Assembly (NCBI RefSeq): GCF_030503615.1
Contig: NZ_CP129963.1
Coordinates: 3,906,001-3,970,000, forward strand
Reading direction: 5' to 3'
DNA length: 64,000 nt
Source of the DNA: Sphingobacterium sp. BN32
GTDB taxonomy: Bacteria > Bacteroidota > Bacteroidia > Sphingobacteriales > Sphingobacteriaceae
The translations under genes and the position numbers were made by a program. Of this stretch, positions 10,101 to 18,115 are shown one piece after another. Positions within the stretch are counted from its first letter, which is position 1. Each line of letters starts with the position of its first letter. A model generated the notes under the pieces. That model was given only the letters and a program-made list of their open reading frames with translations, made no database searches and was not told where the DNA came from.

Positions 10101-10529
10101 TTACTTTTTCTTTTTAGACTTTTTCTTCTCGAGGGATTCTATCCTGTTTGTAAGCGCGTTGATTGTTATTTCCTGCGATTGTATAGTTGTTTGTTGAGCA
10201 GAAATAACCTTTTCTAAGGCTTCGATCACCGCATTTGTTTGATCGACATCGTCTATTTTGGAAGGTAATGTCAGCGCCTGATGATCAGATCCGTTGATAT
10301 TTCCTCTAAACATTCCACCAGCGCCATTCAGCAACCATTCCGGATCGATATCCGAATGGGAAGCTAAAATAGTAGCCACAGCATCTGACCCTAAGGCTGA
10401 AGTTTTCTGCACGCCTTTAAAATTTGCATAAGATAAACCCAGGTCTTTAAAGAAATCGATTTTAGAAATACCTTTTACCTCTGCAATGTGCAGTACACGT
10501 TCTTTGATATTGGTCATTATGTTGCGCAT
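10101..10529 (-). CDS. HTH (XRE/Cro-CI-like) DNA-binding protein with C-terminal coiled coil
   Basis: The product has 142 residues. Residues 5-75 form a lambda-repressor-like helix-turn-helix: KERVLHIAEVKGISKIDFF, then LGLSYANFKGVQ as recognition region, then SDIDPEWLLNGAGGMF, which is typical of phage and transposon repressors of Bacteroidota. Residues 95-135 are a heptad-like coiled coil and the tail is KKKSKKKK. Start is 10529, or 10517 if the second ATG is used. It stands alone with its own terminator. It may be a domesticated phage regulator; its target is unknown. Confidence 0.75.
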   Translation of the reverse strand: MRNIMTNIKERVLHIAEVKGISKIDFFKDLGLSYANFKGVQKTSALGSDAVATILASHSDIDPEWLLNGAGGMFRGNINGSDHQALTLPSKIDDVDQTNAVIEALEKVISAQQTTIQSQEITINALTNRIESLEKKKSKKKK

Positions 10530-10668
10530 TTAGTCTGTAGGATAAAATTAAGACTTATTATTGAATTTAAATACAAGTTTTATACTTCTAACAAAAACTT
10601 AATATAAAATAACAAAATAATTGGGTAGGGAAAGGCATCTATTCGCTATGCTTTCGTTAATATCATCA

Positions 10669-11940
10669 TCAAAAACTGATTAATGACGGTGTTTTATTAT
10701 TAAATCTATAGCCAATTCCTAACATGAGATAGTTAGGGTCTCTGAAATCTTTTACATTGTAGCCAATATGCAGGAAGGCACTCCTGCTCATTTTCGTTTT
10801 TAAGGCTAGGCTTTGATAGGTACCCGAAAAATCCCCGCCTTTGTGTAAGAAATGGGTTCCAATTCCCATGCTGATCGTAAAGATGGGCATTGTAAAATCA
10901 GCACGAGCAGAAAGTCCTAAGGCCAACTGTTGATCCCAGTTCGGTTTGATAAAAGGTTGGTCTGTCCCTATGATATGGTCTTTTGTGTAGACATTACCGC
11001 TGCCATCGTAAAGCCCATCCAGCGATACGCCCGTTCGGAATCTGTAGTTCAGGTTATACATAGGTGCGAAATAGGCGCCCAGCACCGGATATTTATCGGG
11101 AGAGGCGACCTGTGTATTTCCAAATTCGATTCCTTTTCTTCGCCAAGACCCGAAAAGCACAAGATCATAGCTAAGGTGCCTTTTTAAGGCGGGAATATTC
11201 ACCACTTGCTCTGCTTCGGATTTTTCTTGTTTATCATTGGCGAGGTTGTACAGCAGTCCGAGTTTCGCGCCGACCATGTTCAACCCTGCATTTGGATATT
11301 CAGTATTACCATTAGAAAAATGAGTAAGTTCTGCTCCGGTGGTTAACCAGTAGCGATCAGCGATTTCCCACTTTAAGAAAAGCCCCAGATTGATATAGGC
11401 ATTGAGTTTCGATCCAATGATCATGTTACCAGGGTTGTTTACAGGATCATAGGGTCGCCATCCGGTTGATAAGCCAAAGTTCCACTCGTAGTTGAGGGAA
11501 GCGACTTCGCTGAGTTTCGAGAGCTGCGCCGTTTGGAAGAGATAACTTGCAATGGGCGTTCCTAATTCTTTATGATTACCAAAATCGAAGACAGCTATAC
11601 CTATTCCTTGTTGTGTTTTCGAAAAGACCTGCTTGCCAAGACTTCCCTTTGGCAAGGAAAATGAATATTTAATATGTCCGGAAACTGCTCTTTTGCTAAG
11701 CTGCTCATTGGCGACTTCGGTTTTGTAGAATGGCGAAGTGGGAAACACATAGGATGGTCTAATTTCTGCAGCGATATGGTGCGAGAAATTCGATATAAAG
11801 ACTTTAGCAGTATCAACTCGACTATTATCAGTTTTTTGTTGAGCATTCAGCAGAAAACCATAAAAAAAATAGAGACTAAGTAACAGAAAGCGAATGCTAT
11901 TTTGAGTCGTATAGATTAAGTATTGGTCGGAACTACGCAT
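10669..11940 (-). CDS. PagL-like outer-membrane protein (acyloxyacyl hydrolase / lipid A deacylase family, tentative)
   Basis: The frame is open to 11997, but a start at 11940 puts the hydrophobic segment FLLLSLYFFYGFLLNAQQ in signal-peptide position. The product has 423 residues. The segment TTGAELTHFSNGNTEYPNAG contains the His-x-Ser pair and Asn/Pro-Asn context of the PagL active site, and the alternating aromatic strands suggest a beta-barrel. It is about twice the length of PagL, with a second barrel-like half after residue 250. Family knowledge suggests trimming of lipid A acyl chains. The alternative is an uncharacterised Bacteroidota barrel with the same fold. Confidence 0.55.
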   Translation of the reverse strand: MRSSDQYLIYTTQNSIRFLLLSLYFFYGFLLNAQQKTDNSRVDTAKVFISNFSHHIAAEIRPSYVFPTSPFYKTEVANEQLSKRAVSGHIKYSFSLPKGSLGKQVFSKTQQGIGIAVFDFGNHKELGTPIASYLFQTAQLSKLSEVASLNYEWNFGLSTGWRPYDPVNNPGNMIIGSKLNAYINLGLFLKWEIADRYWLTTGAELTHFSNGNTEYPNAGLNMVGAKLGLLYNLANDKQEKSEAEQVVNIPALKRHLSYDLVLFGSWRRKGIEFGNTQVASPDKYPVLGAYFAPMYNLNYRFRTGVSLDGLYDGSGNVYTKDHIIGTDQPFIKPNWDQQLALGLSARADFTMPIFTISMGIGTHFLHKGGDFSGTYQSLALKTKMSRSAFLHIGYNVKDFRDPNYLMLGIGYRFNNKTPSLISF

Positions 11941-12065
11941 TAAAATATTCAAGAAAGTTTGCCATCCCCCGATAAACAATAAAATTAATAAAAACATGGA
12001 GGATTCTCAAATTAGAATAAAAGGAAATTGATAGGAGGCTGCTTTTAGTCAATCACAAACTAAAG

Positions 12066-12146
12066 CCCTTATTAACCCAATACAAACCCCTTTGGAAAGG
12101 GGTTTGTATTGGGTTATCATTGGGTTTGTATTGGGTTAATAAGGGG
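12066..12146. repeat. AACCC-type intergenic hairpin repeat, copy 1
   Basis: A perfect 20-bp inverted repeat (12074-12093 with 12096-12115, two-base loop) is followed by a second copy of the right arm (about 12120-12137). The outer flanks CCCTTATT / AATAAGGG also pair, so the left arm has two competing partners. A related, more degenerate copy lies at 27413-27488. The hairpin lies downstream of the minus-strand propeller gene and may act as its terminator. Confidence 0.75.
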
Positions 12147-12152
12147 AGATAC

Positions 12153-12172
12153 TAGTAGTTAGTAGTTAGTAC
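12153..12172. repeat. TAGTAGTTAG short tandem repeat overlapping a stop codon
   Basis: The sequence TAGTAGTTAGTAGTTAGTAC consists of near-exact copies of a 7-mer. On the minus strand it contains the TAA stop codon (12168-12166) of the propeller lipoprotein gene. The same motif lies at the end of galE (27237). Confidence 0.7.
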
Positions 12173-13656
12173 TCTCGAAGAGACTTAACAGTATACATAA
12201 CAAGTTTATTTTGTAGGCTATCGGTTAGCTTTTCATTCTTCAATTTGTTGAGGGCAACTTCATATACGTAGCCTTTTTCCAGAGGTTCAAGTTGTAGCTG
12301 TAATTGCTTTCTGCCTCTTGTCCAGTCTGCTTTGTTTATTTTAATGTTTTTGACATCTATTTGTTCAGAGCCGTACTTTTTATGGTAATGGTATCGATAT
12401 CGGCGAACATGAACGAGGCTATCGATGGGTTCATTTTCTGTGTTGGCCACCTCGTCGGTAAAGTTCAGTTCGAATCCTCTCTTCGTGATTTTCATATCCT
12501 TGACATCGAAGGGAGTTTTTCCAGTGAAACGGATTCGTTGTATTCCGCGATCGCCGAGCCATCCATGGTCGGCTTGTCCGACCCATAGGTCGCCGTTAGG
12601 TGAAAATACTAGCCTGTTGTTTCCTTTGCGGAGGCCTTGCCCTTGAATGAATACCGTTGCAGCGCCCTGCATGACGCCATTTACCTCTTCGAGCATCACG
12701 CGCACAAGACGCTCGCTACTCATTTCGCCGATGATAAACTGTCCGTCAAATGCTTTCAGTTTTTTGTTGTCTTTGATCAGAATCGGCTGGGTTGGCGAAT
12801 TAGCTAGCAGATCGTGTGGGAAGATCACAGTTGGTTTTTCGCGCATCTTATCTAAGGTCTCAACCGGCAAGTCGAACGGATTTCCTTTATTCCAACCTTT
12901 CGTCCATACGATACTGGCAGGATGTCCGTAGTGTTTTCCTTCCTCGACATGGTATAGGGGGCTGGTTCCGACCCAGTCACCTTGATTTTCGGTTACATAG
13001 AGTCGATCTTTTGCATCTAAGGCAATGCCATTGGGCGAACGGAAACCAGAAGCGAAGGGCGTTACTTTAAAGTTTTTATCGATTTTCATGACCCAACCTC
13101 GATAAGGCACCACGGAGAACATGGCATTTCCGTCTCTCATTTTGCCTATCATGAGCGTATCGCCCCTTAGTTCATCAGACATTCCTCCACCTGAGGATGA
13201 GGAATTGAGGGCGATATATAGGTTCCCATTTTTATCTTGTACCGGCCCGTAGGTGAATTCATGATAATTCCCCGTCATTCCGAAACCATCATATATGGTT
13301 TCAAAAAGGTCGGCTTCGCCATCGTTATCGGTATCTGTAATTCGTGTCAGCTCGGGCAATTGCATGACAAGCATTTCTTTATCAGATATTGCTTTTATTC
13401 CGAGGGGTTCGTGCAGTCCGCTGGCAAAAAGCTTCCATTCCTTGGTTTCCGGATTGTAGATCATGACCTCCCCTCGCATAAAGGTCGCAACTATACGCCC
13501 ATCGGGCAAGGCGTCTAATGCGGCAACTTCTGCCGTCAATCCCTCTGGAGTCGCAATAGAATCGATATAGAAAGCATGTTTCTCATCGGACTGATGATCG
13601 GAACATGCAAGTAATGTAGCTGTGCAGGCTAAAAGTATATAGAACAATGATTTCAT
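12166..13656 (-). CDS. Beta-propeller lipoprotein, PQQ/sorbosone-dehydrogenase-like fold
   Basis: The product has 496 residues with a lipoprotein signal ending in LLAC (Cys18). Repeated blade motifs such as ALPDGRIVATF, DKNGNLYIALN, DAKDRLYVTENQGDW and SPNGDLWVGQADHGW mark a six-bladed propeller like that of PVC-type membrane-bound dehydrogenases and L-sorbosone dehydrogenase. No CxxCH haem motif is present. Its ATG directly abuts the stop of the cupredoxin gene, so the two are translated from one message, and the putative electron-carrying cupredoxin suggests a periplasmic redox pathway. The substrate is not known. The stop codon lies inside a short tandem repeat. Confidence 0.72.
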   Translation of the reverse strand: MKSLFYILLACTATLLACSDHQSDEKHAFYIDSIATPEGLTAEVAALDALPDGRIVATFMRGEVMIYNPETKEWKLFASGLHEPLGIKAISDKEMLVMQLPELTRITDTDNDGEADLFETIYDGFGMTGNYHEFTYGPVQDKNGNLYIALNSSSSGGGMSDELRGDTLMIGKMRDGNAMFSVVPYRGWVMKIDKNFKVTPFASGFRSPNGIALDAKDRLYVTENQGDWVGTSPLYHVEEGKHYGHPASIVWTKGWNKGNPFDLPVETLDKMREKPTVIFPHDLLANSPTQPILIKDNKKLKAFDGQFIIGEMSSERLVRVMLEEVNGVMQGAATVFIQGQGLRKGNNRLVFSPNGDLWVGQADHGWLGDRGIQRIRFTGKTPFDVKDMKITKRGFELNFTDEVANTENEPIDSLVHVRRYRYHYHKKYGSEQIDVKNIKINKADWTRGRKQLQLQLEPLEKGYVYEVALNKLKNEKLTDSLQNKLVMYTVKSLREY

Positions 13657-14754
13657 TTACTTATCTATTTTGTATTCCAAGGTAAATTCTTTGGCCTCCG
13701 CAGGGCTCAGTTTTATGGTTGGGTTTGTGAGCTCAGCGCCTTTATACCATGTTTTCATTCCGGGTGTATGCGTATGTTGGAACCTAAGGTCGGTATTCAG
13801 TTTTGACATCTTAAACGTGCGCATGATCCCCTTTCTATCCTCCGTTTCTTTAATCGTTTCGTAGACATCCATCTTGTCGATTTGATAGTGAAACTCCAGA
13901 TATTTGTCTTTCAATATTTTATAGCCTTTGAACTGCTTTTTGTTTGGGCTATTTGCCGATGTTATCGCGATGGATGGGAGAATTGCTTGTTTGTAGAAGA
14001 TATCGCCCAATACTTTAGCTTTCGCATCTTTATGTCCTTTCCAAATAGCGGTATTGTCGAGGAATTCACCTTGCCAGATATAGCGCAGATCGCATACGGC
14101 CGCATCCCAGCAATAGGATATTTGGCCCGGCAGATTTACCGCGAAGGCAGCAGGGCTAGCGCCCTCCATATAAATCCTGTAATAATATGGCGGCTGAGGT
14201 TCGTAGGGATGGTTCTTTTGGTGATGGTGTTGATGTTCGGACTGCTTACTTAATGCTGGCAAATGAGGATCCTGCGCTAGCTCGGGCATCTTTCCAGATT
14301 TGTTGACATATATTGCTCCATACATCACATGTCCGTGTCCGGGGAAGGTGCAGACATAGGGGTAAATGCCTTCAGCCGTCGGAGCAGTGAAACTGAGGTT
14401 CTCTTTTTGTCCGGCATGCAGAATCTTGGTATGCCAAAGAATGTCTTTGCTTTCGGGGATATAAGATTTTGCCATTCCCTGCGCCCCTAGTTTGCTCGCT
14501 AGGTTGACGATTTTTTCTCTTGTACCCGGCTTTATTATCAGCAGGTTATGGTCCATGTCGTCGGTATTTTCGAATTCAATGATTACTTTCTCTCCGGGTT
14601 GCACATGGAACCTTGGGACATCAAAGCGTAGTCCCGGCAGCACCGACATTTTCAGCTTTTTGACTGGTGGATCCAGGTCTACGAGCGCGGTATTACTCGT
14701 TAAAAAGAGAAGCAGAACGCTTAGTAAACTTAATAAAACAGGTTTTTTATTCAT
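13657..14754 (-). CDS. Periplasmic cupredoxin (plastocyanin/azurin-like) with C-terminal extension
   Basis: The product has 365 residues with an N-terminal signal peptide. Residues about 35-155 form a type-1 copper domain. Visible ligands are a His in DDMDHNLLI and the Cys-His-Met set in YPYVCTFPGHGHVM. A His-rich linker (SEHQHHHQKNH, about 170) and a C-terminal domain of about 180 residues follow. That domain resembles regions fused to haem-binding propeller proteins, but I cannot name it. The stop codon is directly followed by the ATG of the propeller lipoprotein. It likely transfers electrons for its neighbours. Confidence 0.8.
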   Translation of the reverse strand: MNKKPVLLSLLSVLLLFLTSNTALVDLDPPVKKLKMSVLPGLRFDVPRFHVQPGEKVIIEFENTDDMDHNLLIIKPGTREKIVNLASKLGAQGMAKSYIPESKDILWHTKILHAGQKENLSFTAPTAEGIYPYVCTFPGHGHVMYGAIYVNKSGKMPELAQDPHLPALSKQSEHQHHHQKNHPYEPQPPYYYRIYMEGASPAAFAVNLPGQISYCWDAAVCDLRYIWQGEFLDNTAIWKGHKDAKAKVLGDIFYKQAILPSIAITSANSPNKKQFKGYKILKDKYLEFHYQIDKMDVYETIKETEDRKGIMRTFKMSKLNTDLRFQHTHTPGMKTWYKGAELTNPTIKLSPAEAKEFTLEYKIDK

Positions 14755-14784
14755 GGCTTGGGTGGCGCTAGTAGATCTTAATTG

Positions 14785-16170
14785 CTAAATGATTTGCAAC
14801 AGCTTTTGATAGTGCGGCGAAGTCGTTAGGATTCCTCCCATTTTTTCAAAGAAATCATCATTTAAATGGAACGTTCCGTTCTGTACTTTTGTCCAGCTGG
14901 CATTTGGAAATGGATGTCGTAGCTTCATTTCTTGCCATTTTACGTAGTTCATATCGCCGTTTGTTTCCATTAAGCCCATGTTAACCACCGGGAAAGGTGA
15001 AAGGCTTGCGGCAATAATCTTGTTCCATTCCATCAACACCGGATTTACGGTCAAATCCGAACACAGGCAAGGAATGTTATTTTCATGGGCTATTTTCGCA
15101 ATTTTTATGGTTAGACTAAGGGTTTTGGCGATTCCTTTCAAAATAAAAGCCTTATACCCGAGTTCTATTTTTTTATAGGCGTCTGCCTCGCTGTGAATGC
15201 TTTCATCTGCGCCGATCAGCACAGGTAGATCGTCTACTCTCTCTTGATTTGCTTCTACAAAGGGTTCCTCGTAGAGCAGGATGCGTTCGAAGGCCCCTAT
15301 TTTTTTCGCGTAATCTAAGTAGTTTTGCAAATCTGCTTTTCGCTCGTACCGACCATTTGCATCCATGGTGTAGTAGATGGATTGATCGATGCCTCGTGCA
15401 GTTAATCGCTCGTTTATACAGTCATGAATTTCTTTCAACCGATCCTTGTCCTGTTGCAACATGGTTTGTTGATCGCCCGGGCTGCCCGTTTTAATCTTAA
15501 AGACAAAATATCCTTGATCTACCGCTGCAGCAATATCTTCTAGCGGCATACTATACGATATTTGGAACATGACGGCAACCTGTTTGTTTTTGTTTTGAAA
15601 CGCCGGTCGGTAGGCCTCGGGGATCATCTGCTGGAAGCTTTCTACCTTATTCGTCTTACCGTATAGCATCCATAAAGCATTATCCACGGCTACCAGTGCG
15701 TTGTAAATGAAATTGACATGCAGGTTGTCTCGCTTTGTTATTTTTTTGCCTTCCTCTAGCAGGTAGGGCACGAGCTGTTCAGTCGCCTCCAATGGACAGG
15801 GAAACGACTTATTCTCGAGCCATTGCAATGCAGCCTTACTGACGTCGAGCATCCATGAATTGCCGGTGGATTCATCAGTTGCTGCAAAAGTATCCGCATC
15901 GCCATATAATACGCTCTGAGTACCCAAGCCAATACCATAGTTGCCCGAAGGGCCCTTAACATAGGCTATGGCTTGCCATAACTCGGTTAGGAATGCCCCT
16001 TTAAATCCGAATGGGAATCGAAGCTTTTCTTTTTCTACGGCGGCGCGAGTATGGATAACCTTTAATTGATTCATCATGGTTTTCTTCAGATTATTTGATG
16101 CCTTTAGGCTGTTTGCTTGGGTTGCTGCTAACAGCAAGCTACAATTCCCAATAAACTGTCTTCTGTTCAT
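14785..16170 (-). CDS. Enolase-superfamily (mandelate racemase/muconate cycloisomerase-like) enzyme, exported
   Basis: The product has 461 residues and starts MNRRQFIGNCSLLLAATQANS, a short Tat/Sec-type signal, unusual because most members are cytoplasmic. The catalytic pattern of the muconate lactonizing/dipeptide-epimerase subgroup is visible: Lys in FVFKIKTG, metal ligands in YTMDANG, LYEEPF and IGADES, and the second Lys in FILKG. The reaction could be epimerisation, cycloisomerisation or dehydration of an acid; the specificity loop is not recognised. It is the first gene of the cluster with the cupredoxin and propeller lipoprotein. Confidence 0.8.
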   Translation of the reverse strand: MNRRQFIGNCSLLLAATQANSLKASNNLKKTMMNQLKVIHTRAAVEKEKLRFPFGFKGAFLTELWQAIAYVKGPSGNYGIGLGTQSVLYGDADTFAATDESTGNSWMLDVSKAALQWLENKSFPCPLEATEQLVPYLLEEGKKITKRDNLHVNFIYNALVAVDNALWMLYGKTNKVESFQQMIPEAYRPAFQNKNKQVAVMFQISYSMPLEDIAAAVDQGYFVFKIKTGSPGDQQTMLQQDKDRLKEIHDCINERLTARGIDQSIYYTMDANGRYERKADLQNYLDYAKKIGAFERILLYEEPFVEANQERVDDLPVLIGADESIHSEADAYKKIELGYKAFILKGIAKTLSLTIKIAKIAHENNIPCLCSDLTVNPVLMEWNKIIAASLSPFPVVNMGLMETNGDMNYVKWQEMKLRHPFPNASWTKVQNGTFHLNDDFFEKMGGILTTSPHYQKLLQII

Positions 16171-16375
16171 AAAGTATTCGCTTTTCGTGTTCCGTTTACG
16201 TTCACGGTAACAGTTTGTACTTGAAGAAGCTTATTTAAATAAAAATTGTAAGTCTTCAGGTTTGCTGATGGTTAATTGAATACTAAGCTAAATGTATAAA
16301 TTGTAAAAACCAAGAATAAGGAGGCAAAAGGATTAAAATTTTGGGGGGAGGTATAAAAAACCGAGGGAAAAATTG

Positions 16376-16383
16376 TATATTTG
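16376..16383 (+). promoter_or_regulatory. Bacteroidota -7 element of the RES/Xre operon
   Basis: TATATTTG matches TAnnTTTG and lies 28 bases before the antitoxin ATG at 16411. It overlaps the TTG at 16381, which argues against that codon as the start. No good -33 TTG is found at the right distance. Confidence 0.5.
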
Positions 16384-16410
16384 CGTGTGGAAAGGAGTAA
16401 AATTACAATC

Positions 16411-16890
16411 ATGAAAGCAAAAACAACATTTCCCGTCAGTAGAGGAGCGAAAGTTGTTAGCCGCTCCAGGTTAGAACAAACCGAATTTTCACCATCATGG
16501 GTGGTGCAACACGTCAATGATGCGCCCGGATATAAGCTAGAACTAATTGACCGCATCCGTATCGGCGTCACCAAATTAGAGTGGAAAGAATTGATCAGCA
16601 GCATCGGCGAGAACGAGAAAGAATTTGAGCATGTATTACCAAGCTCGATAAGCAGTATGCAGAAGAAGCCTCGGTATGATAAAGAGACTTCGGAGCGCAT
16701 TTACGAAATTTCCAGGCTTTTTGGCCTGGGTTATCAAGTCTTTGACAGCCCTGATTTGTTCAGAGAATGGCTCTGGACGCCATCTAAAGCCTTAGGCGGC
16801 AAAAAGCCATTCGACTTATTAGATAGCAGTTTTGGTTTTGAGTTGGTCGAGAATGAGATCATCAGGATTCAGCACAACGTATATAGCTAA
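16411..16890 (+). CDS. Xre/MbcA/ParS-type antitoxin of a RES toxin-antitoxin pair
   Basis: The product has 159 residues from the ATG at 16411; the frame is open back to a TTG at 16381 that lies in the promoter. An N-terminal Xre-like helical domain is followed by the toxin-binding domain (DUF2384), with ISRLFGLGYQVFDSPDLFREWL and TPSKALGGKKPFDLLDSSFGFELV as hallmark segments. The stop overlaps the toxin start by one base (TAATG). By family knowledge it neutralises the RES enzyme by covering its active site and represses its own promoter. Confidence 0.9.
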   Translation: MKAKTTFPVSRGAKVVSRSRLEQTEFSPSWVVQHVNDAPGYKLELIDRIRIGVTKLEWKELISSIGENEKEFEHVLPSSISSMQKKPRYDKETSERIYEISRLFGLGYQVFDSPDLFREWLWTPSKALGGKKPFDLLDSSFGFELVENEIIRIQHNVYS

Positions 16891-17357
16891 TGGTTGTTTT
16901 TCGGGTTGCCAATTTAAAGTTCAAAGATTCTACATTGAGTGGTATTGGTGCTGAAAAAGTTGGAGGTCGTTGGAATCAGGTCGGAACGCGGGCAGTCTAC
17001 TGCTCAGAGAATATTTCGTTAGCCATATTGGAATACTATGTGCATTCGGAGAACATCGCATTACTCCCCAAACAAATATTAGTAGCGAAGATCGAATTCC
17101 CTGATGATTTTATCGTTGAAGAACTATCGGAGTTGCCGGCGCGTTGGAATCAATATCCGTATTCATCCAAGACTGCCGGGGTGTTCACGAAGTTGGCAAA
17201 TAACAGGGATTTCTTTGCGTTGAAGGTCCCCTCGACTGTTGTTCCGATGGAATATAATTATATTCTAAATCCGCTTTATAAGGAGTTTGGCAAGGTTGAG
17301 ATCGTCGAATTCATCAATCTGGATGTTGATAGCCGGCTGAAAGAAGATAAAAGATAA
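16890..17357 (+). CDS. RES-domain toxin (NAD+-degrading type)
   Basis: The product has 155 residues, the normal RES length. Visible family marks are the opening FRVAN, GGRWN at 26-30 with the conserved Arg, the segment AVYCSENISLAILEYYVH with the Tyr and Glu of the active site, and the late segment with the conserved Ser and EYNYILNPLY. Characterised relatives consume NAD+ and stop growth. It is translationally coupled to the antitoxin and closed by a perfect terminator hairpin. No truncation is apparent. Confidence 0.9.
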   Translation: MVVFRVANLKFKDSTLSGIGAEKVGGRWNQVGTRAVYCSENISLAILEYYVHSENIALLPKQILVAKIEFPDDFIVEELSELPARWNQYPYSSKTAGVFTKLANNRDFFALKVPSTVVPMEYNYILNPLYKEFGKVEIVEFINLDVDSRLKEDKR

Positions 17358-17405
17358 TTTCTATTCCGGGAAATGATTATCACATTCATATTCCCGGAAT
17401 AGAAA
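17358..17405. terminator. Bidirectional terminator between RES toxin and OmpA genes
   Basis: A perfect 15-bp inverted repeat (TTTCTATTCCGGGAA at 17358-17372 with its complement at 17391-17405) and an 18-base loop starts on the base after the toxin stop codon. Confidence 0.8.
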
Positions 17406-17408
17406 TAT

Positions 17409-17978
17409 TTATTTACTGATACTTTGTGTGCCTAGATACTTTACGTCTACCCGACGATTTTTGGCTCTGCCTTCTGGATTATCCTGTCCGTTCGCTAGGG
17501 TGTTTTCCGCAATAGGATCCTTCTCTCCTCTTCCGAGTGCTATAATATCATTTTCGATACCATTATTTTTAAGCCAATCCTTAACTGCATTAGCTCTATC
17601 TAGAGAAAGTTTTTCGTTGTATGCGTCGTTGCCTTTCGAATCGGTATGACCTGTAATCTGCACTTTCTCATTTCCACTTTTTCTAATTTGGTCTGCCAAT
17701 TTCGATAGTTCTGCATCTGCTTCTGGTTTAAGCGTAGCCTTATCAAATTCGAAGATCTTATCTGCAGACAGCTGTATATCAATATTTAAATTACTTTGAT
17801 TAGCGGTCAAACTGCTGCCGGTACTTTCGAGCGGCGCATTTGCAGTAGCTACCTCTTGTCTGGTCGCCGTGAATGTGTCGACTTCGGGAGTTAATCCATC
17901 AGTCGAATTTTTAGTACTACTCGACGTCTTATCAGCATGACTCTTCTCGTTGGTTCCCGTGGAATTACAAGCAAGCAT
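17409..17978 (-). CDS. OmpA-family peptidoglycan-binding protein, apparently lacking its signal peptide
   Basis: The product has 189 residues. A Ser/Thr-rich linker is followed by an OmpA C-terminal domain (about 70-180) with FDKATLKPEADAELSKLA, ITGHTDSKGNDAYNEKLS and GRAKNRRVDV, the peptidoglycan-binding pattern. The N-terminus is odd. The first codons are MLACNSTG, so what looks like a lipobox stands at residue 4 with no hydrophobic stretch before it, and an in-frame TGA lies six codons upstream with no alternative start between. Either the 5' end was lost, or the protein is not exported. It may be a pseudogene. Confidence 0.75.
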   Translation of the reverse strand: MLACNSTGTNEKSHADKTSSSTKNSTDGLTPEVDTFTATRQEVATANAPLESTGSSLTANQSNLNIDIQLSADKIFEFDKATLKPEADAELSKLADQIRKSGNEKVQITGHTDSKGNDAYNEKLSLDRANAVKDWLKNNGIENDIIALGRGEKDPIAENTLANGQDNPEGRAKNRRVDVKYLGTQSISK

Positions 17979-18115
17979 CTTTTGACAAACACTTCAGTCT
18001 AACACTCAACATGTTAAGACTAAAACTGTTATAAAAATTTTTGGGGTAGTACAACCAAATTTCCTTTGAAGTGTTCATCTGCTACACAATAGGTATTTAC
18101 GAATAATGTATTGAC

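Noticed and set aside
16351..16356. GTATAA as a -10-like box for the antitoxin gene
   Set aside because: Bacteroidota use TAnnTTTG; the element at 16376 is better placed.
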